Source: Wolfiporia cocos (Eukaryota > Basidiomycota > Agaricomycetes > Polyporales > Phaeolaceae). Taken from it: 64,000 nt of DNA. How positions within the stretch are numbered: the first letter of the stretch is position 1; every line of letters begins with the position of its first letter. The stretch covers positions 2,294,001 through 2,358,000 of the forward strand of contig JACCLO010000009.1 of the NCBI GenBank assembly GCA_029448655.1. The letters run 5' to 3'. The notes under the pieces are model-generated. The model was not told where the DNA came from and did not search any database. It worked only from the letters and a program-made list of their open reading frames with translations. The translations under genes were made by a program, and so were the position numbers. Positions 11,098 to 21,966 of the stretch are shown here, piece by piece.

Positions 11098-11869
11098 TCA
11101 TGGCAAGAACGGATCTTGATTGTTGTACTGAAGATATGATGCTTAGAATGTGAGATTTTTGCCAAGTGAGTAGACCCGCATGGTGACGGTGGCTTTCTCA
11201 GACGCACACACCTAGGCTGACTGCAAAAAATATCGCATACGAGTCAGCTCTAAATATAAACCATCCGCTTTCCTGGACGATAATCTATCTGGAGATATGG
11301 TTTCACTGCTTTCGTGCGTTATAGCAAAATGCGAACTCCAAGGCATAATAGCCACAATCGTCAACATCTACCAGAACCTGTCGACTCTTCAAAGCAACTC
11401 CTTCAGCTCATCAATCCGGCCGTACTGTCTTCGTTACTGCTGTGACTGTGGTCGCGTTCGTGTGCGTGATAGTCAATGTAGCCTTCGATTCCGATATCAT
11501 AACGGACTTCGAAGCCATGGCTGCACGGCAATTCGGACGAGAGCATGTTCTGATGACCCCATGAAACTGAAATGCGACGGGTATATTACCTACTGGTCAT
11601 AAGGTCTGACCAGAAAGATTCAATCCACGTTCCCGTGATGAGATCAATGAGATGGTCTCATACCTAGACGTTAAATTTCCGCGCCCCACCCTGTACTGGA
11701 GCTATGCATGCCTACATCGAGACACGGAGCACAGGTCGATATCAATAATGATGAGGATCTGGCAGTAAAACGGAAATAAATTCTCTACCGCATACAACGC
11801 ATAGCTGCTGCACTCAGGAATGTGGAAAGAAAGAAAAATACTTGCAAGCTACCTCTCATCAATCGTAAA
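11098..11869. other. Intergenic region, convergent 3' ends
   Basis: The 3' flanks of ura5 (+) and lectin-like gene A (-) meet here. A 101-codon frame at 11297-11602 has no recognisable features and is not called. Confidence 0.4.
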
Positions 11870-12737
11870 TCATTCCTCGCAAGAGCTCCCTCCAGATGAT
11901 TGTGCCAGCGGGTCTGTGTCTGAACAGTTCCGCAACGTCCTCGTGATCGTAGTGATCGTGCGCGTCGTGGTGATAACGTATTGATCTTCTGTAGTTAGCA
12001 CTGATTCGGAGACTAGGGGCTGAGTTATGCTCTGAGAAGGCTCAAAGACTATCGGCTTTGGCTGGCTCGGTATGGATTGCACACTTTGGGGGTCGCAGCG
12101 CATAAACTTCCATAATTGGCAATGGTGGCCATTCGGATCGATGGTCTTGAGCTGTACCTGTGTCGGAACGGGCATGCATGTGAGTGGATAGTAGGATCTC
12201 AAGGATGAGCCAACGAGCCTTTGTTCCTGGTTCAGGACTTCCTCCATCATCAAGCACGATCGCAAAACGCGTGGTTGGCCATACAATACTATAGACAATG
12301 CGTGAATTGATTTGAAGAAGCGGGAATCTGGCACTGTTACCGTATAGTATTGGTGTCTTCCCATAGACAGATATGTTCAATGTCCCAAGTCACAGGATAG
12401 TGTGTAGTCACAACCTGCGCTCTGTCTGCGAGACTGCGCACTGTGAGGTATAATGGCCCGTTTGCATTGGGCCACATGCTTTGGATCGCATAGCCCTTTC
12501 CGAGTGGAATGAACTTCCACTAGACGGGGTCGAAAGTTTATGGGCTCTAACCTACCCACATGAAAGTAGCACACATACCTGTTGATTCCGCTCCATGTGC
12601 AAGGGATATCCCTTTACATTATATTGACCGTTCGGCTTATCAGCGAGGTCCATGGCGGTTCCACTCTGGACATTCTGCATATAGAAGATACTGTGTGCCA
12701 AGGAAGGGCGTAGAGGGGCTGCATATTGTGGCTGCAT
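11870..12737 (-). CDS. Ricin-B-type beta-trefoil lectin-like protein, paralogue A
   Basis: One of four related genes in the window. Exons 12737-12579, 12519-12341, 12288-12219 and 12157-11870 sum to 231 codons in frame. Residues about 15-35 read FYMQNVQSGTAMDL, the first lobe of a RICIN-type trefoil. Exon 2 starts WKFIPLGKGYAIQSM. Exon 4 holds the QxW-type motif CQLWKF. The C-terminal third is a low-complexity tail with an acidic step (SVLTTEDQY) and Thr-rich repeats (TTTRTITTITRT), matching the tails of paralogues B-D. Compared with C and D, the third intron appears to use a GC rather than GT donor. There is no signal peptide, so it is probably cytosolic. Sugar specificity is unknown. It is the only copy on the minus strand, 8 kb from the others. 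Confidence 0.75.
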
Positions 12738-12978
12738 CTATGCATGTACAGTGTGGAATGGGTACAGATGGCAGGTTACTCGTTTTCGAGGATATTGCTC
12801 GAGGCTGCTCGAGATCCAAATATGGCATATGTGATACAGGCATAAAGTGTACATGAATATATTAAACACGTGTGTTAGGGCTGTTCTCCGCAGTTGATTA
12901 CCGTGATTGTGTTGGTCAGTAAACCAGCCAACATAGAGCGTAGATGAGTTTCTGCGTTTGCGCATCTCGGTAGTACTG

Positions 12979-13370
12979 TTACAGCGTTTTCGGAAATCCT
13001 TGGCATGCGTTTTCATAAATTCAGAAAAAGAAAATCACTGATTGGTGCCCTGAGAAGGGCCTTGTGAGCACATGACACATGGAGCGCACAGTGCACGCAC
13101 CCTGCGTGTCGTGTTCTCCAGCCCCCGATGCCTCACCGCCACATCTCCCGAGACATGAAGCAACGCGTTCTGTGGCTACTCGCAGAACAATTCACTCGTA
13201 ATGATATCTGTGACTGCTTCTTCGTAGGAAGGGGGCAGAGGCAGAGGACCTGCTAACAAACGAGGTTGCCGCAGGTCATGTGATGTCAGGGCGCTTCTCG
13301 GGCACCAATCACTGATTTTCTTTTTTGAAATAAAAAGGGCGCATGCCAAGGATTGCCGAAAACGCTGTAA
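12979..13370. repeat. Long inverted repeat (foldback or MITE), 392 bp
   Basis: The left arm (12979 to about 13070) and right arm (about 13275-13370) match as inverted copies for roughly 90 bases. The outer ends are TTACAGCGTTTTCGG and its complement, followed by shared AATCCTTGGCATGCG and TGATTGGTGCCC blocks. The loop is about 200 bases. No clear target-site duplication is visible, so an inverted duplication is also possible. The 105-codon minus frame at 13176-13493 overlaps it and is not called as a gene. Confidence 0.75.
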
Positions 13371-14092
13371 TGAAGGTCGGACGACATTGACACAGAGACT
13401 ACTTCTCTCAAAGTGTGAGAATGTAATGTTTTGCCTCTCGTTGTTGGATGATTCCCACTCCCCGCACTCTCTTACGGGAACGGCGGGCTCCACAGGCTTG
13501 CGAAAACACTTTACTATAACCCCAACACGAGGGCGCCTTCACATCCACGGTTTATAATGGTATCGTCGGCTGCAATGATCTGCTGGCCCTGCGATAACAC
13601 TGAGCGAGGTAAGGCTACTCACCGCCCGCCCTATGCAATACCACGTCATCCAATCGCGTGCTCGCGTTCGAAATCCCCCCTTCCACTAGTGTCGTAGTCG
13701 ACGCCAGCCCACGATGGCCGATGCGTCACGAGCGTTCCTCGGATCCCCATGTCACGCGTGTCTCTCAATTTGAAGCGCCTACGAAAAAGTGCGTCCAGTT
13801 CCTTCTACCTTGCGGATGGAGTATGTGCGCAGGGCTGTGGGGAGTGAAACGGAGAGTAAAAAGCGTCCGTAAACCGTACCCTGGGTTATTCAAGCCTTGC
13901 GCTGCTTGACACAATATTGCGCGGTGCCTGCGTCATGGGACGCTCTCAGTCCGCATCAACGTTCACGTTCATACCCAGCCACCTGCTTATCTTTCATTCC
14001 ACAGATCCGTACGCAAGGCCGCGACTCATGCTAGTGGCCGACGCAACCGAATCTATCTTCGGGTGAGATCAGCAGTGGTGCGGCAATCCAGT
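13371..14092. other. Intergenic region without recognised gene
   Basis: Short frames only; nothing recognised. The right edge is the 3' flank of the Crinkler-kinase gene. Confidence 0.35.
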
Positions 14093-16700
14093 TCAGTCGC
14101 GCACGCGTGTGGGCTCTGCGCAGGAGTGCATACACAACATGCTGTCCTTCGGATATAACGCGTCATCATGTATATCCGCTCTGCGCACAGTGAGCAAGTC
14201 CTTCAAAGCCGGTCGCCGCCCGGGGTCCTGGTCCAGGAGACGTATTGCTATCTCGTTCAGATGCTTCCGCTCCGGCCCAAGCGGTCCACACAACTTGAAC
14301 GTGTCTTGGATGAGCTTGCCTGCCGCCCAGCAATCGGCACGAATGGGACTGTAACGGTGCTCGCCTACTTCTGGAGCCGTCCAGTCCTCCGTTCCAACAT
14401 ATCCGCTAATTTGCTCGTCCTCGTATTGCAATCGGCGGGCCAGACCAAACTCGATGATATACACCTTCTGCGTACTGACATCGACGACTATGTTCGTTGG
14501 CTTGAGGTCGAGATGTGAGATGTTGTGCTCGTGTAGGAATGCGACGCCCTCTACGATCTGACGGACGTAATCATGGAGAGCGTCCAGATTTCTCCTGTCG
14601 ACGAGCAGGGGGTAGTGTTCGAATTTGGGCATCACAAGGATGCACAGGTCGGCGCCCGTATTGATAATCTCGACAACGGGTATTGTGTGATTGCGTGGGT
14701 CGGAGCGCAACTCGGGCGAGTTAAGGTATCGCAGCAATACGACCTCGGTACTGTCCCTCTTAACCAATTTGACCATGAACTCTTCGCCCTGGTCTGGTTC
14801 CGCACTCTAGCGACATGCGGATGCTGATCTGATGTGAGCAATCAACAATGAAGTCATAGCTCGCGCTTACATTTCCGATAGTCGCCCGAATACAATAGCC
14901 GCGCAACCGCAATGCTGTGGTATGCTCCGTGATCGTTTCCATAGACGAACCTTGGTGGGATGAGTTCTTTGTCGATGCTGTCGTCGATTGCTTGCTCGCG
15001 CTCGATAGGGATCCCAAACCGAGATCCTTCATAGCTTCGGAGAGCGCCTGCAGATTGGCGTCCATTTCGTCGTCGAATCCATCTATAAGGGACTGCAGCT
15101 CATGCTGGCGGTAGTTGTAGAGCTGCAAGGCAAACTGCATGGCTTTCCTAGGTTCAGCCAACTTGAAAACGGCGTCATGCAAGATCGTGACCTCCCAAAA
15201 CCTGTCAGCCAACAAGACGGCATCAAACTTAGAAAGTCGACTGACCGCATCGTTGTTGCTTGCATCATCCTGATAGACTAGGTATCGCTCCGCCTCGAGG
15301 TTTTTGTTCAGATAGATGCAGAGCTGAACAAATGCGTTGTCACTCCGAAAATGGTTTCCCACTCTAACGTATACGGCGGCTTGTAGTAGCATGCACGCTC
15401 GGTCTGTCTCGTTTTCCGGATCAGATACACACTCTCCAATGATTAGTGGAAGCGCAGATTTGTCCGAAAGCGCAGATACGGTCGAAAGTACGAAGTCACT
15501 TTTTGGCTTGTACGTATACGAGGTCTTCGGCGAACAATCACCAACGAGCATGGAGGGCATGGCTTCCACCGATCTGGAAAATGATCTCATACAAATTGTC
15601 TTGGGCGCAAACAGGCCACTTACTTGTTGTACTGTATGCCATCAACATTGGCCAAAATGCGATCGACGAGGTAACCAGTGAAATGTTGGTTTTTGTAGAA
15701 GGATGATCTTGACTTTATATAGTTTATCAGAGGAGCGCACTTGGTAACAGCGAGGCGGTATGTCAGCAGTTCTTGCTGTTGCTGATTGACATCATTCAAG
15801 GACCCTGACTCGAAGTAATCATTCAGCGCATCTGCGCCAATGGCTTGCGAGAGAAATTTGTAATCATCCTAATGGTGGAATCAGATACACAGTCAGCATC
15901 CTCGAGCATCACTGGTACGCCTATCAGCGCACCGTTGACACGAGCTCAGATGGGATGATCCTTTTCCTCTTAAGTGACTTGATGAGATTTTCACGAATAT
16001 AGGGGCATTGTCAATTTCGTTCGGATTTGACAAACGTACGGTCACTGTAGTGCCGTCGCGGTCGTGTGGGAAGGAAATCTTGTTCCCTGGTATAAGAAGG
16101 TCGCGCAGGTCAAATCGCCGGAGTTCATTGACGTAAAATCGAGCCTTTTGCTCTGAACCGATTGAGTCCTTTATTCGCTGCGCCTGAAGAAACTCCTCCA
16201 GAGTGGCTATTTCACAAGGAATGACATGACTGGCGCAGTGGGATAAGCACGAGCGAAACTCACGTAAATTGACCGCGACGATGACGTGCACCAGGTTGTT
16301 GTTCCTCTGCTCGACTCCATTGTCGATGAATTCATTCACGCGCTCTTTGAATTCTATCTCTCTTGCGACAGCGTCAAGGCGACCCTCAGCCCCCTCGATC
16401 CTCTTCTTCAGGACATCCTTTGCCTTCTTCTTCTCCTCGTCCTTGATGAACAGTTCCTCATTGGGCTGAGGAGGCTCTGAGGGCCGTCAAGATGCGGCAT
16501 GGGTGATAGCCACATACCTTCCAGACAGTGAGGGACTGTAACTCCGTCGCTGAGAGCCCGTAGTCTAGCAGATCGCTAACAAGGGCATCTAGCAGCTTGA
16601 ATATGCTAGCTCCCACGGCAACCTCTACCTCACTTGCTTCCGCTATGAATAGTGTTTCAGCATCGTAGTAAAGATAACGAATCGAGATCTGATCCGACAT
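14093..16700 (-). CDS. Crinkler-type (CRN) protein with C-terminal kinase domain
   Basis: The N-terminus (ATG at 16700, exon to 16518) has the ubiquitin-like Crinkler header: a short beta-rich segment ending LTVWK at the usual junction. A charged linker (NEELFIKDEEKKKAK, helical) follows, then a middle domain (about 16230-15960) and an alpha-helical region (15840-14880). The last exon (14776-14093) is a protein kinase lobe with the catalytic loop HLDLKPTNIV and TAPEV (APE motif). The DFG motif reads EFG (IIEFGLARR), a Glu for the metal-binding Asp, and no clear glycine loop is seen in the short N-lobe. Activity may therefore be weak or altered. CRN proteins are nucleus-targeted effector or defence proteins in oomycetes and fungi, with kinase as a known C-terminal class. 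There is no secretion signal here. Several internal splice sites are inferred. Confidence 0.75.
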
Positions 16701-16824
16701 AGTGATCAGTTCAATGCAGAATGCAGGCGTCCGACTCGTTGAAGGTGGAAGCCGGAAGTTAGGCGCCTTAGGCCTGAGCGCCGTGCAGGCCTGCACGTGC
16801 CATCGACTGGCCCCGCAGGCGCTT

Positions 16825-17480
16825 AACCTCCGCCTGCAGAATGCCCTACGCAGCGATAACGTCCAAGAACACACCGAGCAAGAACGCTTGGATGCAATCT
16901 GAACTCTAAGCCAGGCAGCAGTGCTAATACCATTGCGACTAGCCCTCATATGAATACCACCTAGCAAAGTAGGGGAGCCAACCGGTCTTGCGAATAATAC
17001 GGACCTGATTGATCACGATGACAACCAAGATGACCAGGAAAATCACGAGCAGTGTGATTGCGCCCGGCTGTGTGCCAAGGCCCGGCGTCATGAGCCTGTC
17101 GATGGAGATCGTGTACATGGTGATGTTCGTGAGCACGCCCGCCCAGAATGTCGGCAAGTACTAAACGGAGGCCTCGATCAGCGCATCCCTGAACGCGGGA
17201 GCGTGAAACGGATTGCGAGCCGCCAGAGCGCATAAGCCACAAAGAGTGCAGGGAGGAACGCCGCGAACGGGTCGTCGAGGGGCGGTGGCGTTTCCATGGG
17301 CTCCGAGAACAGCGCAGCATGCCAGAAGCCAATGCAGACCAGACACCAGTATTCCACAATAGGTTTGGGCCGCAGCACAAGAAAGATCAGCGCAGTGATA
17401 ACGATATTGAACGCAAGAGCAGAGGTGCCCAAGTCGTCACAGTGGTGCAGAACTTCTGCAGCGTATCCCGTGAGAATTCG
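16825..17480 (-). pseudogene. Decayed LCCL-type membrane protein
   Basis: Hydrophobic segments resemble the transmembrane half of fungal LCCL-domain proteins: PIVEYWCLVCIGFWHAALFS (17379-17320), LPALFVAYALWRLAIRFTLP, then ISIDRLMTPGLGTQPGA and VINQVRIIRKTGWLPY. Decay is plain. A frameshift follows the RFTLP segment, and in the frame that continues the homology a TAG lies at about 17162 where the family has Trp. Further out, LVAMVLALLPGLEFRLH and FLLGVFLDVIAA (near 16851-16890) sit in different frames, with bases missing between them and another stop. The LCCL domain itself is not found upstream. The family name rests on memory of these motifs. Confidence 0.6.
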
Positions 17481-17859
17481 GAGAATTGGGCCATGGGGCT
17501 AAGTCCGTCGAGACAGGTCATATGTGCCGCATGATGCTAGCAATGGATGTGAGTATTAGTCGGCGACATCATGAGTGCGAGTCACTACATCTGAAAAATT
17601 CTGAATGATCATACTCTCATGATTCGATGAGTACACAGCATTTGTGAAACTGAACCCATGTCTGGAAAAGATCGTCAGGAGAAAGCTACAGTTTCTTACG
17701 ATCTGCATAAGACCTCGAGGAAGTCACGTACGAGAATATCACGGATCGATCGGCCCCGCGAGCGCAGACTCAACCAACAAAATCAAGGATTTGGTCCGTC
17801 TGTATCCTAAGACTCTCATGGCTTTGAATGCGCTTCATTGTCATAAATATCGAACAAAC

Positions 17860-18300
17860 CATTGCCTCAACGCCCTTGAAGTTGAGTATATAGTCCTGCG
17901 AGGAGATGCATCAAGACTAATACGTTTTGATGAACGAGAGAGCATACCGCATTACCGTCGTAAACAATGGTTTGCACACCGGAATCAATGATCGTTTGCA
18001 AGTCTGGCCTCGAGTTCCTCATCCAGTCCTCCATCTGCGCAAAGTTGTAGTAGCCATCATAATTAGTCTCTGCCCAGCTAGACTCGGCCCCAATTATATC
18101 CCTTGGAGTCGCGTTGCTCAAGTTCGCAGTGGCATCTGGCGGATACGGATACGGGTTCTCGGCGAGGATGTGGTACACATCATAGTTCCCGGCTAACGGG
18201 TTAAGAATCCTGTTGTTGCAATAGCCCTGTGCCGCGGAGGAAGTGTCATCTGAGCCACCGTCGTAGCAGGCCTCAATCTGCAAGTGGACTATCTCGGACA
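17860..18300 (-). pseudogene. Serine carboxypeptidase (S10) fragment
   Basis: The minus strand reads YCNNRILNPLAGNYDVYHIL, NPYPYPPD, IGAESSWAETNYD and IDSGVQTIVYDGNA. After an intron of about 50 bases it continues DYILNFKGVEAMV. This is the C-terminal part of peptidase family S10, including the Asp of the catalytic triad (family: YDGDADYI..). The half with the catalytic serine (GESYAG) is absent upstream, where unrelated sequence leads into the GRHPR gene. Downstream, only a degraded trace of the last exon (near 17730) is seen before stops. This is a gene remnant, not a complete protease. Confidence 0.7.
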
Positions 18301-18649
18301 ATGGACATGCGATAGCGTCTGACTTGCCTGGTCTTGACATCCGCCTGATTCGTCCCATGCTCCTGACGCGGCAGAAATCTCGGATGAAGACATCAGGGGT
18401 AGTATCTGTCATGTCAAATGCTGTCAGCGAGATGTGGTATACACGTTGATCAGTGGATAACCCCCGGATTAGATGCAGCGTAGCTGAGCAGCTGCAGGTG
18501 ATGAAGCGCTAAACGCCGACTGACATTCGCGATCATCGATCATCGATCGTCCACAGCGGCCCGCCGCGCGCCGCAGAGTTCCTCTCACCAGGACGTTCAT
18601 GTCCCCTGCAACTCGTCGCCTTAGCAGTATATCATCTCATCTAGGAAGA

Positions 18650-20066
18650 ATGGTCCGCCCTAAAGTCGTCATAGCACGCCATCTGCGAGAGGAGGTGATG
18701 CGCCTTTTTGATCGGCCTGACTTAGATGTGAGTGCCGACTCGCGCCAATGTCATTCGCGGGAACATTGACATAGACTCTGAGTGAATAGGTAGTTGCTTG
18801 GCCTTCTGAGACTGAGGCGTGTGATCGCAGTTGGCTTTTGAACAACATAGCTGGAGCCACCGGCGTGCTGGTAATGCTCACCGACAAGGTTGGTTCATTG
18901 GTCACTCTCATGGTAGAGAATGATAACATAGAAGTATATTGTAGGTGAATGCTGAGCTGTTGGACGCCGGTAGGCATCAACGGTTGTGTATACTTCGCTA
19001 TTAACCACTCCTTAGCCGGACCAACACTACGTGTGGTCTCGACCATGTCCGTCGGATACGGTGAGCATAACATAGATCTTCACTACTCCACTGTGTGTGA
19101 AGTCATTCATTTTTATATACAGAGCATGTTGACGTTCAGCTGCTTGCGCGGCGTAATGTCAAGCTTGGATACACGCCTGACGTACTAACAGATGCCGGTA
19201 TGGCTGACATCGTCCAGCAAGCCACATGCGATGGCTGATTGCTAGAATACAAGTTGCCGATATCTCAGTAATGCTTGCACTCATGGCTGGCCGAAATGTG
19301 CGGTCAACCAGCAACATTGTTCAGAACGGTGACGTAGGTGACAATCTACATTTTGAACGATACACAGACTCACCACCGTCCAGTGGCCAAACTATCCCTG
19401 GTCGCCGTTTGGCTTCTGCGGTCCCCAGTTAAGCACAAATTGGATACACTCGACGCGCACGATGGGGTTCATCGGCTTCGGGCGCATCGCTCAGGCGACC
19501 CTCAAGCGCCTCGTCCCTTTCGGCTTCACACACTGCCTGTATGCCAGCAACCCCTCCTCGCTCCCAAACCCCACGCGCGACGCCGAGGTGGCGCAGAAAT
19601 ATGGCTTGCGCGAGGTGCGACGGGTGGCGCTCGATGAGCTCGCGCGCGAGAGCGACGTTGTATTTGTGCTCGCCCCTGGAGGCCCTGAGCTATATCATAT
19701 TGTCAACGAACAGTTCTTGAAACAGATGAAGAAGACTGCCGTGCTCGTGAACACGGCAAGGGGTACACTCGTGGACTCAGAGGCGCTTGCTAAGGCGCTG
19801 AGAGAGGGCTGGCTCTGGGGTGCCGGCGTTGATGTCGTGGAGGGAGAGCCGAAGGTCGCAGCAGATCATCCCCTTGTGAAGGATCCGAGGTGAGCGAAAT
19901 GCTTTATGACTAAAGCGGGAACTGACGGTGCACGAGATGTGTCGTCCTTCCCCATATTGGGAGTGCGACGACAGAGACGAGGCTCGGAATGGCAACGACC
20001 GCAGCCAAGAACTTGATTGCTGGAGTGCTCAACGAGCCCATGCCCGTGGAACTGAAGATGACGTAA
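18650..20066 (+). CDS. D-2-hydroxyacid dehydrogenase (glyoxylate/hydroxypyruvate reductase type)
   Basis: Eight exons join in frame into 345 residues: 18650-18727, 18790-18888, 18945-18969, 19016-19060, 19123-19197, 19254-19333, 19384-19889 and 19937-20066. The start [12 protein letters not shown], then [15 protein letters not shown] and [20 protein letters not shown], are typical of the GRHPR family. The Rossmann motif is [10 protein letters not shown]. The catalytic Arg lies in NTARGTLVD, the Glu in EGEP and the His in LPHIGS, so the whole Arg-Glu-His set is present. It reduces glyoxylate or hydroxypyruvate with NAD(P)H, probably in the cytosol. Exon 3 is only 25 bases. The ATG at 18650 gives the family's normal N-terminus. 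This is an intact gene between two dead genes and the lectin cluster. Confidence 0.9.
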
Positions 20067-20434
20067 TAGATAGGACAAAGTAGTCCTCGATTATCTTTCT
20101 AGATACGAGAGGTCAGCAATGGCCAAATGATAAGGCTCATTGAACATGTACAATTTCAATCTCTGCCTCCAATGCGAGTCGCAGCGAGCTGCAATTCCTG
20201 GTATCAGAGCGGTCACTGCCACAGATCCCAATGTATTCTACGACATGCCACAGCTCTGTTACTCTGTTGCATCATAAAATCGCACTGCCCGTGTTATCAC
20301 AACCATATTAGTAAGGACAACAATGTACACAACGTGAACAAATACAGCTGTTGCCGAATTCAAAATGCCGCCACCACTACTTCTAGCTCTCGTCGACGAT
20401 CGCTAAGCGGCCTGATTCTGTAGTCGTCGCATTG

Positions 20435-21137
20435 ATGCAGCTGGGCACCAATTCAATTCCTAACTTGGGAGGCACATTCGCACTCATCAACTTCGAACAT
20501 GAAACTGCAATGGATCTCTCAGCGGCCGATTTGAGAACTGTTGTGGGATACGGAGTGCATCTGAAGCAAAACCAGTTGGTGAGTACGATCATAATGGATC
20601 ATGACCTATACCATGCTGAAACCCGTGGCTCACCTAGTGGGCGTTTGTGCCCAGTGGGAGGGGATACACAATCCAAACTACTTGGCTCGTGCCCACAGGT
20701 CCTCTATACTTGACAATAGAAAGCTTGAACCATGATGCAGCAATTGTTGTCAGTCCAACTCCCGCAGTTTGGTTTGTTGAGTTCGAGGGGACAGAAGCCA
20801 TACGGTACGAATATTTATTCGCCTATATGATTTTAAGCTCAGCTTCCGATCGCTGAAACCGTAATCTACAGTGTTTGGTGGCCTAACACAGATCTCGTAC
20901 TTGCCTGCAATGGATGGAGTACAGTACGAGAATTATCTCAAACTCAAAGCGCTTTCACAACATCTCACGAGTATAAATGAATAGATGCGACTCCAGTATA
21001 CGCAGCGAGGGCAAAGAAACCAAATGTGGAAATTCTTCCACGTTCTCCGTCAGCCAGATGAGTCAATCAGCTCAAACGAGAGGACAATCAGTGTCAATAT
21101 TACGAAGCCCGCGGAAACGGAGTCAGTGATTTTGTGA
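20435..21137 (+). CDS. Ricin-B-type lectin-like protein, paralogue B, tail lost by frameshift
   Basis: Exons 20435-20578, 20638-20804, 20872-20923 and 20985-21137 join in frame into 171 residues. Exon 1 reads GGTFALINFEHETAMDL, the first trefoil lobe; exon 2 reads WAFVPSGRGYTIQT; exon 4 has the QxW-like NQMWKFF. The frame closes at TGA 21137 just after ETESVIL. The sibling genes continue there with an acidic step and Thr-rich tail, and the same tail is readable in the next frame to 21240 (EDGDYVATTHTRTITVTTIT). The tail has therefore been cut off, apparently by loss of two bases near 21134. The trefoil part may still fold. It is the most diverged of the four copies and the first of a + strand array of three. 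Confidence 0.65.
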
Positions 21138-21966
21138 AGATGGTGACTATGTCGCCACTACGCACACTAGAACCATAACAGTCACAACGATTACAACCAC
21201 GAAGTGTTCCGGAGCGTCCATGCAGAAACAGACTATATGATCCACGAGCTCCAGTTCAGATATTTGACTTGCTACCAACTCAGCGACGGTATTTTGAGCA
21301 TGGATGCAGTAGGCCAGTATCATATACTATTACATAGGGTTAACATCGTTTCTGCCCCGGTAGCAACCAGAACAAACAGACAGTAAACGGGCTCAGCGAG
21401 GTGTATGACGCTCTGACGAGATCGAGCAAAGGCATGCCTCGGACTGAACCCCGATCATGTCGCACACGACCTTAGGTCAGAATCAGCGTCATTGGCGTGG
21501 TATGAGACTCAGATAGTATGAAAAAGCCGAGGAAGGTTGCGCCTTGTGACGTGCAGCCTGCTCAGATAATCAGTACACTGGCCCTAGCATTGTAGATGCG
21601 AACCAGAGAGCGGCAGCTACGCGATTCATATGCTCCTCACAGATGGTTTGCGCCGAGTGGCCATTTGATTAGAGAGTCCAGCAGCTTGTCAGCAACACGG
21701 GTGAACGGAAACTTCAACTTCAGAGCAATAACCAGTGCCACATCGAAATCATCGAGCCTGTATCATGTACCTGGCTCAGATGGGCATATCTTGTTTTTCC
21801 ATATACGCCCACGTGTATAACCACGTGTACAAGGCTCAGCGATAGGCGTTGGAAGAGCAAGGCGAGCTGCGAAACGAAGCGGTGACGCGCTCGAGAAATC
21901 GATTATATAGCATCCAGTACAACTCTCACCTCCCGACATCGCTCATACCCCTTTCCCTGCATAACT
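21138..21966. other. Spacer between lectin-like genes B and C
   Basis: The first 100 bases hold the out-of-frame remnant of paralogue B's tail. The rest contains no recognised gene and includes the promoter of C. Confidence 0.4.

Noticed and set aside
13176..13493. Minus-strand 105-codon frame
   Set aside because: It runs through the right arm of the 12979-13370 inverted repeat and shows no family features or initiation context.
17644..17991. Plus-strand 115-codon frame
   Set aside because: It lies antisense to the carboxypeptidase remnant, which explains the sequence better on the minus strand.
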